DNA of 33,344 nucleotides from positions 1-33,344 of the forward strand of contig JALZVV010000159.1 in assembly GCA_023299935.1 (NCBI GenBank). The letters run 5' to 3'. Made by a program: the position numbers and the translations under genes. Positions 27,443 to 33,344 of the stretch are shown piece after piece. Numbering within the stretch: the stretch's first letter is position 1; each line of letters opens with the position of its first letter. Origin of the DNA: Dokdonia sp. (GTDB lineage Bacteria; Bacteroidota; Bacteroidia; Flavobacteriales; Flavobacteriaceae). A model generated the notes under the pieces. It ran no database searches. It had not been told where the DNA came from and saw only the letters and a list, made by a program, of their open reading frames with translations.

Positions 27443-27637
27443 TTATTCGTTAGAACAGTCTCCCATCTCAGAAGGCAATCTACCACACATCCCGCAAGCC
27501 TCTCCATCTTTATTGAGAAAGGGATTCTGGCTAGCACAAGTACCTGCAAACTTGCCATCTTTTTTTGCCCATATCTTTATGGCAATTCCTGCTACAGCAA
27601 GTGTTAGCAATGCTAATGTTAATAGAAATAATTTCAT
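27443..27637 (-). CDS. Small membrane protein with four cysteines
   Basis: A 64-residue protein: one N-terminal TM helix (4-22), a basic stretch KKDGK, then a Cys-rich tail with C34 (GTCASQNPF), C48 and C51 (ACGMCG) and C61 (GDC). The spacing suggests a bound metal or disulfide pair rather than a classical zinc finger. Short proteins like this occur across Flavobacteriaceae without known function. It lies 12 bp upstream of the GT2 gene and has a promoter box 14 bp upstream of its ATG, so it may lead the GT2-sigma-transporter unit. Confidence 0.75.
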   Translation of the reverse strand: MKLFLLTLALLTLAVAGIAIKIWAKKDGKFAGTCASQNPFLNKDGEACGMCGRLPSEMGDCSNE

Positions 27638-27651
27638 GTCTAAGCTTTGAA

Positions 27652-27659
27652 CAAAGATA
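27652..27659 (-). promoter_or_regulatory. Putative -7 box upstream of the small Cys-rich protein gene
   Basis: Minus strand TATCTTTG matches TAnnTTTG, 14 bp before the ATG; no clear -33 element. Confidence 0.35.
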
Positions 27660-27707
27660 CGAAGATTCTCTTTTTCTAAAAGCTAATAAAAGTACAAAGT
27701 CTTAGCC

Positions 27708-28478
27708 TTATTGATCAAATTTTATATTTGCAACAATATTATCTACGCTAGCTTCTTTACTACCCCCTTTAGGTTCTATGGTAATATTTAAACTCGCCAT
27801 TTGCTCCTCAAAAGGAATTTCGACAAGCTTCTCTTTAGATACCTTTAATATGTTAAGAGGAACTAAATTTCCATCTACCTCTGCCCACATCTGATATACT
27901 TGCTCTTCTGATAATTCCGGCAAGGAAACAACGTTTACATAAGACTTCTTCTCCAATGAATTTACATAGGCAACAGTTTCTAGTTTACGGGCTCTTGTAT
28001 TGCCTCTCAAGACATATTTTTCTGTAGAAGCATTATTTAAAATCATAAACTGCTCTTCTACAGATTGAAGTGACACTTTGTTAGAAACAATATCATCATT
28101 GAGCTGTTCAATAAGCGAAGTGGTAAGTCGTCTATCCTTAAGCAACTCTTGATTTTGCTTAAAAATCATAAAGGTCATTATACCAAAAAAAGCTGCCGCT
28201 ACACAAGCTGTGATTGCCAGAATAGGCAATGGCTTAGGCTTTAAAGATTTAGAGCCTAGTTGGTTTAAAATATCTTTCTTTAAACCTTCTGGGGCTTTTA
28301 CAGCAAAACTGCTGGCATACTCCTCAAGGTTTTCTTGTAATTCACTATAGGTCTCGTTTACCTCAGGATATTTATGGATGTAGTGCTCTACCTCTTGCGA
28401 CTCCATAGGAGAAGTGGACCCCATAAGGTAACGTTCTAGCAAATCGCTTTCTAAAAATAGCTTTACTCTTTCACTCAT
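27708..28478 (-). CDS. Anti-sigma factor (RskA-like)
   Basis: A 256-residue inner-membrane anti-sigma factor: cytoplasmic N-terminal helix bundle (about 1-80, LFLESDLLERYLMGSTSP as in RskA-type sensors), one TM helix (85-106) and a periplasmic RskA C-terminal domain (about 110-256, with YVNSLEKKSYVNVVSLPELS and EQVYQMWAEV). It presumably sequesters the upstream sigma factor; their genes overlap by 4 bp (ATGA), the usual pairing of sigma and anti-sigma. The signal that releases the sigma factor cannot be inferred. Confidence 0.87.
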   Translation of the reverse strand: MSERVKLFLESDLLERYLMGSTSPMESQEVEHYIHKYPEVNETYSELQENLEEYASSFAVKAPEGLKKDILNQLGSKSLKPKPLPILAITACVAAAFFGIMTFMIFKQNQELLKDRRLTTSLIEQLNDDIVSNKVSLQSVEEQFMILNNASTEKYVLRGNTRARKLETVAYVNSLEKKSYVNVVSLPELSEEQVYQMWAEVDGNLVPLNILKVSKEKLVEIPFEEQMASLNITIEPKGGSKEASVDNIVANIKFDQ

Positions 28479-29026
28479 ATATTTAATACTACAATCAAAA
28501 TTCCAAAAAGTTTGCGCAACTCTCTTAATCCGATTTTTAATCGTGATTTTACTGTTCCTAATGGAATATTGAGTTCGTCGCTTGCTTCTTGCTGCGTCAT
28601 CCCTTGAAAGAATAACGCATCTATTACCACTTTATACTTTTCTTCTAGACCACTAGTATGTTTTTTTAGGTCAATATGATCTATCACCAACTCGGTAGTG
28701 GGTATATGATATACGTTAGATTCATTAGTCTGGATTTCTTTTGCTTGTTTTCTTTTTCTGCTGCGTACGGCATCTATGGCTGTATTTTGAACTACCCGAA
28801 ACAACCAAGTAAATAATCGTGCTTTAGAGGCATCATATTGGTTTGCTTTTTTCCAAATCTTAACAAAAGCATTTTGCAATACATCTCGAGCGAGTGCCTC
28901 ATCCTTAGTTACCTTAATAGCAACCCCAAACAAAGCATCGCCATAGTGGTCATACAGCAAACTTATGGCACGCTCATCTTGTGCGGCAAGCAACTCTACA
29001 ATATGTTTTTCTATAAAAGGTTTCAA
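28475..29026 (-). CDS. ECF sigma factor, SigK-like
   Basis: A 183-residue sigma-70 family protein. Sigma-2 is at about 20-95 (ALARDVLQNAFVKIWKKA, LFTWLFRVVQNTAIDAVRSRK), sigma-4 at about 125-175 (LEEKYKVVIDALFFQGMTQQEASDELNIPLGTVKSRLKIGLREL). The start is a TTG at 29026; the in-frame upstream sequence has no ATG before leaving the sigma homology. The C-terminus ends in a hydrophobic stretch ILIVVLNI. Partner anti-sigma gene overlaps its stop. No promoter box with both elements is visible in the 148-bp spacer to murB. Confidence 0.88.
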   Translation of the reverse strand: MKPFIEKHIVELLAAQDERAISLLYDHYGDALFGVAIKVTKDEALARDVLQNAFVKIWKKANQYDASKARLFTWLFRVVQNTAIDAVRSRKRKQAKEIQTNESNVYHIPTTELVIDHIDLKKHTSGLEEKYKVVIDALFFQGMTQQEASDELNIPLGTVKSRLKIGLRELRKLFGILIVVLNI

Positions 29027-29174
29027 AAAAAGATTGGTTGATTTTAGATATACAAGAGCTTGTGACTGATTGAAAATCTGTGCTTTAAAGTTACAACCTC
29101 TTGCTTATAAATGAAAACTTTTTAGTATTAACTCTACAAATTATTGATTAGTATAAAAGTATTTGAGTTAATTT

Positions 29175-30182
29175 TTAAAACACATTGACTTCTGGCACAA
29201 TTTCTAACTTAAAAATTTCTTTTACTTTCTTCTGAATACGTATGGCAAGCTCCCATATTTCGGCGCCAGTAGCCTTCCCGTGATTCACTAAAACCAGTGC
29301 CTGCTTGTCGTGTACACCTGCATCTCCAAACCGCTTCCCTTTAAAACCTGCTTTCTCTATTAACCATCCCGCAGGTACCTTAATCTTATCTGTAGCTACC
29401 GGATAAAAGGGAATATCAGGAAATTGCTTACGTAACTCAGTAAAACGCGCTTGGTTAATGGTTGGGTTTTTAAAGAAGCTTCCGCTATTGCCTATCTGTT
29501 TAGGATCAGGCAACTTGGATTGACGGATTTCTATAACAGCATCAGACACATCTGTAATGGTAGGAGTAGTAATCTTTTTCGCTTTAAGCGTATCTGCAAT
29601 AGCCCCATAAGCAGTATTCACTTTATGAGAATCTTTACTTAATTTAAAAGTTACCGAAGTAATAATATACTTATCCTTAAGCTCGCCCTTAAAAATAGAA
29701 TCTCTGTATCCGAATTTACATTCTTCTAGGTTAAAGCTGCGCAGACTGCCATCTTCTCTCGAGACGGCTTCACAAGAATGGAAAACATCCTTCAATTCTA
29801 CACCATAAGCCCCAATATTTTGAATAGGCGCTGTCCCTACATTTCCTGGAATTAAGGATAGATTTTCTACGCCTCCCAAATTATTTGCAACACAATAGAG
29901 TACAAAATCATGCCAGTTTTCTCCTCCTGCAACCTGAAGCAAAAGTTCATTAGCACCAACAGGACCCTCTACTAATTGAAAGCCCTTTAAAGCGATGTGC
30001 AAAACGGTTTGATTAATATCTTGAGTGAGGAGCATATTACTTCCTCCTCCTAGAATAAAAAAGTCTTGCTCTTTACCTAACAACTCTTGCAATTGAGATA
30101 CTTGGGTTACCGACACAAATCCGGCTGCCTTAACTGCTATCCCAAAAGTGTTATATGCTTGTAAAGAGATTCCCGTTTTCAT
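29175..30182 (-). CDS. murB: UDP-N-acetylenolpyruvoylglucosamine reductase
   Basis: FAD enzyme that reduces enolpyruvyl-UDP-GlcNAc to UDP-MurNAc, second step of peptidoglycan precursor synthesis. The 335 residues match type I MurB (like E. coli, with the extra loop). The FAD domain starts NTFGIAVKAAGF with FILGGGSNMLL; GYRDSIFK holds the substrate Tyr, and GNSGSFFKNP the catalytic Ser. The tail KEIFKLEIVPEVNVF holds the conserved EVN. It follows the aminotransferase with 2 bp between stop and ATG; the shared operon may be circumstantial. Confidence 0.95.
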   Translation of the reverse strand: MKTGISLQAYNTFGIAVKAAGFVSVTQVSQLQELLGKEQDFFILGGGSNMLLTQDINQTVLHIALKGFQLVEGPVGANELLLQVAGGENWHDFVLYCVANNLGGVENLSLIPGNVGTAPIQNIGAYGVELKDVFHSCEAVSREDGSLRSFNLEECKFGYRDSIFKGELKDKYIITSVTFKLSKDSHKVNTAYGAIADTLKAKKITTPTITDVSDAVIEIRQSKLPDPKQIGNSGSFFKNPTINQARFTELRKQFPDIPFYPVATDKIKVPAGWLIEKAGFKGKRFGDAGVHDKQALVLVNHGKATGAEIWELAIRIQKKVKEIFKLEIVPEVNVF

Positions 30183-30184
30183 AC

Positions 30185-31375
30185 TTAATCTTGATATACC
30201 TTAAGCGCTTCTCTAATAATCTCTACAGCCTCCTTAAGCAACTCTTCTTCTAAAACATAAGCAATACGTACTTGGTTAAGTCCTACCCCATCACTAGAGT
30301 AGAATCCAGCTGCTGGAGCTACCATTGCTGTTTTTCCATCTAAATCAAACTCTTCTAATAACCATTGTGCAAAATGGTCGGCATTTTTTACAGGAAGCTC
30401 TGCTATACAATAAAATGCGCCTTTAGGCTTGGCCACTTTAACACCTGGTATACTCTCAAGTCCTGATACTAATGTATCCCTGCGTGAGACATAATCTTCT
30501 ATTACCTGTGTAAAGTAAGTGTCTGGAGTCTCTAATGCTGCTTCTGCTGCTAGCTGTGCAAATGTAGGCGGACTTAAACGTGCTTGAGCAAATTTCATTG
30601 CGGTAGCAATCACTTCTTTATTTCTGCTCACAATACATCCTATCCTAGCACCACACATAGAGTAACGCTTAGATACAGAATCTATCATTATTGTATGCTC
30701 GTCTATATCACGTTGTGTCATCACCGAATGGTGTTGTAAGCCGTCATAGGCAAACTCCCTATACACCTCATCTGCTATGAGGAATAAATCGTGTTTCTTT
30801 ACTAAAACTGCAAGTTGCTCTATTTCTTCTTTAGAATATAAATACCCTGTAGGGTTTCCAGGATTACAAATGACAATGGCTTTGGTACGCTCACTAATTT
30901 GTTTTTCAAAATCTGCTATAGGAGGTAAGGCAAACCCTTGGTCTAAAGTTGATATTACTGGAACTACTTGCAATCCGTTAGCTGTAGCAAATCCATTATA
31001 ATTAGCGTAAAAAGGTTCTGGTATGATGATCTCATCGCCTGGATCGGTAATACTCCCCATCGCAAAGAGCAAGGCTTCAGAACCACCGGTACTTACAATA
31101 ATATCAGAAGAGGTAATATCAATATCATTACGCTTATAATACTGCGCAAGTTTATCTCGATAGCTAGAAAAACCAGCGCTATGTGAATAAGCAAGGACAT
31201 CTATATCATTATTCTTAACTGCGTTGAGCGCAGCTTTGGGTGTTTTAATATCAGGCTGCCCGATATTGAGATGATGGATTTGTATTCCTCTCTTTTTGGC
31301 AGCTTCTGCAAAAGGAACTAATTTTCGTATTGGAGATTGGGGCATAGATCGCCCTTTCTTAGATATAAGTGGCAT
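30185..31375 (-). CDS. PLP-dependent aminotransferase, class I (aspartate-aminotransferase-like)
   Basis: Fold-type I aminotransferase of 396 residues from ATG 31375 (MPLISKKGRSMPQSPIRKL, the usual Flavobacteriaceae start); in-frame ATGs up to 31420 add an unlikely leader. It has HHLNIGQPDIKTP, SGGSEALLFAM-like STGGSEALL, NPGNPTGYLY (conserved Asn), DEVYREF, the PLP Lys in SVSKRYSMCGARIG, and the carboxylate-binding Arg near the C-terminus (QVRIAYV). Substrate specificity cannot be told from sequence; aspartate or broad amino-acid use is plausible. Its leader contains an 8-bp inverted repeat with 5-bp spacing (31387-31407). Confidence 0.9.
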   Translation of the reverse strand: MPLISKKGRSMPQSPIRKLVPFAEAAKKRGIQIHHLNIGQPDIKTPKAALNAVKNNDIDVLAYSHSAGFSSYRDKLAQYYKRNDIDITSSDIIVSTGGSEALLFAMGSITDPGDEIIIPEPFYANYNGFATANGLQVVPVISTLDQGFALPPIADFEKQISERTKAIVICNPGNPTGYLYSKEEIEQLAVLVKKHDLFLIADEVYREFAYDGLQHHSVMTQRDIDEHTIMIDSVSKRYSMCGARIGCIVSRNKEVIATAMKFAQARLSPPTFAQLAAEAALETPDTYFTQVIEDYVSRRDTLVSGLESIPGVKVAKPKGAFYCIAELPVKNADHFAQWLLEEFDLDGKTAMVAPAAGFYSSDGVGLNQVRIAYVLEEELLKEAVEIIREALKVYQD

Positions 31376-31386
31376 ATAATGTCTTT

Positions 31387-31407
31387 TTTGCATTACAAAA
31401 ATGCAAA
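31387..31407. promoter_or_regulatory. Inverted repeat upstream of the aminotransferase gene
   Basis: TTTGCATT-N5-AATGCAAA, perfect 8-bp arms, 12 bp before the aminotransferase ATG. It could be an operator or a leader hairpin. Confidence 0.3.
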
Positions 31408-31457
31408 TTAATATTGGCATTTCTTAGACATCTAATTAGAAATCCCTAGCTAGTTAT

Positions 31458-31499
31458 AAACTAAAAAAGCCACCCAAAGGTGGCTCTATTTTTTAGTTT
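31458..31499 (-). terminator. Terminator of the DUF1573 gene
   Basis: Stem AGCCACC / GGTGGCT with a 4-nt loop, inside an outer AAACTAAAAAA / TTTTTTAGTTT pairing. On the minus strand it is followed by a T-run. 8 bp after the stop codon. Confidence 0.8.
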
Positions 31500-31507
31500 A
31501 AAGTAAT

Positions 31508-31903
31508 CTATTTACCGTCTCCCGTAGCTTCTGGCAATACTATTCCCTTAATCTTTAAGGTATGAGGCACTTGAGATGCATTAGAATACACGGTAATAGT
31601 CTTACGTATAGGACCTACACGCTTTGTGTCATACTTTACTTCTATTACTCCTGTTTCACCTGGTTGTATAGGTGCTTCTGGTTTTTTAGGAACCGTACAA
31701 CCACAAGTCGAGTATACTCTTGCTATGATTAGTACATCATCTCCTGTATTTTCAAACTTAAAGGTTCTTACACCATCAGAACCGTGAGCTACTTCTCCGT
31801 AGTCTACAACGTCATTTTCAAATAAGATACCTGCCTTCTTGTCTTGAGCAGTTATGCTTAAAGACATCATTCCGGCAATTAGTAATAAAACTATTTTTTT
31901 CAT
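31508..31903 (-). CDS. Exported DUF1573 protein
   Basis: A 131-residue protein with a signal peptide (MKK, hydrophobic 4-14, cleavage near TAQ). The mature part is one DUF1573 Ig-like beta-sandwich: VDYGEVAHGSDGVRTFKFENTGDDVLII, the STCGCTVPKKP signature (CGC), PIQPGETGVIEVKYDT and TITVYSNA. DUF1573 is a frequent Bacteroidota exported domain without an assigned role. It is monocistronic; its divergent neighbour is valS, with a 14-bp palindrome (31986-31999) between them. Confidence 0.88.
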   Translation of the reverse strand: MKKIVLLLIAGMMSLSITAQDKKAGILFENDVVDYGEVAHGSDGVRTFKFENTGDDVLIIARVYSTCGCTVPKKPEAPIQPGETGVIEVKYDTKRVGPIRKTITVYSNASQVPHTLKIKGIVLPEATGDGK

Positions 31904-31985
31904 AATTAAATATTTTGAGGATGTTAAATGTAGTTAGAAAAGGTGCCACCACCAAAAAATGATATTAACAATCTAACTTAACGCT

Positions 31986-31999
31986 GTTTATCGATAAAC
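31986..31999. promoter_or_regulatory. 14-bp palindrome between DUF1573 and valS
   Basis: Perfect palindrome GTTTATCGATAAAC in the divergent promoter region, 82 bp before the valS ATG. Size and location suit an operator; no regulator can be named. Confidence 0.3.
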
Positions 32000-32043
32000 T
32001 TGAAAAATACACCGTCTTAATTTCTAAATCCTACCGTTATCTT

Positions 32044-32051
32044 TACTTTTG
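32044..32051 (+). promoter_or_regulatory. Putative -7 box of valS
   Basis: TACTTTTG matches TAnnTTTG, 30 bp before the valS ATG; no -33 TTG at ideal spacing. Confidence 0.4.
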
Positions 32052-32081
32052 TACACTTATAGACAATAATCAGACCAAACT

Positions 32082-33344
32082 ATGAGCATTGCTTCAAAAT
32101 ATGACGCTTCACAGGTAGAAAACAAGTGGTATTCTTACTGGATGGAAAATAAATTCTTTCATTCTACACCAGATGAGAGGGAACCATATACCATTGTAAT
32201 CCCACCCCCTAACGTAACAGGTGTTTTGCATATGGGACATATGCTTAACAATACGATACAAGATGTATTAGTACGCCGTGCGCGCCTAACAGGAAAAAAT
32301 GCTTGTTGGGTTCCTGGTACAGACCACGCCTCTATTGCTACTGAAGCTAAGGTTGTTGCCAAGCTTGCTACTCAAGGCATAAAAAAATCGGACCTAACTC
32401 GTGAGGAGTTTTTAAAACACGCTTACGAATGGAAGGATGAGTATGGTGGGGTTATTCTAGAACAACTTAAAAAGCTAGGCGCTTCTTGTGATTGGGATAG
32501 AACAGCCTTTACGATGGACCCACATATGAACGAGTCTGTTATTAAAACCTTTGTAGATCTTTATAACAAAGGTCTTATTTACCGAGGTTACCGTATGGTA
32601 AACTGGGATCCTGAAGCAAAAACCACCCTTTCTGACGAAGAGGTGATACATATAGAAAAACAAGGACTGTTATATTATCTTAACTATAAAATAGAAGGCT
32701 CTGAGGATACACTTACCATAGCAACTACACGTCCAGAAACCATTTTTGGAGATACTGCCATATGTATTAACCCTAATGACGAGCGCTTTACTCATTTAAA
32801 AGGTAAAAAAGCCATTGTACCTATTAGTGGTCGTGTGATTCCTATTATAGAAGATGAGTATGTAGATATTGAGTTTGGGACGGGTTGTCTTAAGGTAACT
32901 CCAGCTCACGATGAGAACGATAAGGTTCTAGGAGACAAACACAAACTAGAGGTTATAGATATCTTTAATGAAGATGCTTCCCTTAACAGTTTTGGACTTC
33001 ATTATAAAGGACAAGACCGTTTTGAGTGTCGTAAAAACATCAAAAAAGAGCTTGAAGAGTTAGGCGTATTAATAAAGACAGAAAACCACCTTAATAAAGT
33101 AGGTACTTCCGAGCGCACAAAGGCAGTTATAGAACCTCGCCTTTCTGACCAGTGGTTCCTAAAAATGGAAGACTTAGTAAAACCTGCAATCAAGTCTGTA
33201 CTTGAGACAGGTGATGTAAAGTTATTTCCTAAAAAGTTTGAAAATACCTACCGTCACTGGATGGAAAACATACGTGACTGGAACATTTCACGTCAATTGT
33301 GGTGGGGACAACAGATTCCTGCTTACTATTTTGGCGATGGAAAA
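32082..33344 (+). CDS. valS: Valyl-tRNA synthetase (5' part, cut by the window edge)
   Basis: Class I aminoacyl-tRNA synthetase charging tRNA-Val. The first 421 codons are present without a stop; the gene runs past the right end (typical length near 880 residues). ATG at 32082 gives [20 protein letters not shown]. The HIGH motif is H50-M-G-H53 in [30 protein letters not shown] follows, and [22 protein letters not shown] leads to the CP1 editing domain ([16 protein letters not shown], about 210-225). The [18 protein letters not shown] stretch near the end is the post-CP1 catalytic core. The KMSKS loop would lie outside the window. Confidence 0.96.
   Translation, partial: MSIASKYDASQVENKWYSYWMENKFFHSTPDEREPYTIVIPPPNVTGVLHMGHMLNNTIQDVLVRRARLTGKNACWVPGTDHASIATEAKVVAKLATQGIKKSDLTREEFLKHAYEWKDEYGGVILEQLKKLGASCDWDRTAFTMDPHMNESVIKTFVDLYNKGLIYRGYRMVNWDPEAKTTLSDEEVIHIEKQGLLYYLNYKIEGSEDTLTIATTRPETIFGDTAICINPNDERFTHLKGKKAIVPISGRVIPIIEDEYVDIEFGTGCLKVTPAHDENDKVLGDKHKLEVIDIFNEDASLNSFGLHYKGQDRFECRKNIKKELEELGVLIKTENHLNKVGTSERTKAVIEPRLSDQWFLKMEDLVKPAIKSVLETGDVKLFPKKFENTYRHWMENIRDWNISRQLWWGQQIPAYYFGDGK

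Noticed and set aside
31376-31420. Extended N-terminus of the aminotransferase
   Set aside because: Begins upstream of the usual MPxISKKG start and runs through the inverted repeat and leader.

Overview
The window looks like chromosomal DNA of a marine Flavobacteriaceae bacterium (Bacteroidota), possibly close to Dokdonia. This rests on the low-GC composition, a fused SecDF, a large subtilase with a C-terminal T9SS sorting domain, several lineage-typical exported proteins (DUF2911, DUF1573, DUF922), near-absence of Shine-Dalgarno sequences, and repeated TAnnTTTG promoter boxes of the Bacteroidota type. The genus is an inference. Almost everything is core genome: I see no rRNA, tRNA, CRISPR array, prophage or intact insertion sequence. 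24 of the 26 intact or partial genes are on the minus strand; only a DUF2911 gene and valS (cut by the right edge) are on the plus strand.

Layout. 1-5.6 kb: rimO and ftsY (one transcription unit) and secDF (membrane targeting and translocation). 5.7-10.1 kb: a small exported unknown protein and a 1200-residue secreted subtilase. 10.3-13.9 kb: malate dehydrogenase and gyrB, separated by a 700-bp spacer that holds what looks like a decayed IS5-type transposase N-terminus. 14.2-18.5 kb: asnB, a DUF2911 lipid/envelope-type exported protein, and a coupled pair of exported proteins (a DUF922 HExxH protein and a conserved protein of unknown function often at risk of being labelled asparagine synthetase). 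18.6-21.3 kb: dnaB and accA. 21.4-27.6 kb: a tight string of overlapping genes, namely a small Cys-rich membrane protein, a GT2 glycosyltransferase, an ECF-like sigma factor, an Nramp-like transporter, tgt, an LptF/LptG permease and an EamA transporter. 27.7-29.0 kb: an ECF sigma/anti-sigma pair. 29.2-33.3 kb: murB with an aminotransferase, a DUF1573 protein and valS.

The main unexplained signal is a perfect palindrome, core GCTTTCGCGAAAGC, present six times in 33 kb (plus one decayed copy). It occurs in spacers and inside two genes in different reading frames, and its flanks extend the symmetry by different bases in each copy. This is far more than chance and resembles highly iterated palindromes or protein-binding arrays. 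Other points worth a look: a DnaB helicase whose C-terminus (EDDGVPF) mimics the SSB acidic tip; a tRNA-guanine transglycosylase lacking all three zinc cysteines; an Nramp-family protein in which DPGN is replaced by GVSH and MPH by MPA, coupled to a sigma factor; and TTG start codons at both sigma factor genes and the glycosyltransferase gene.
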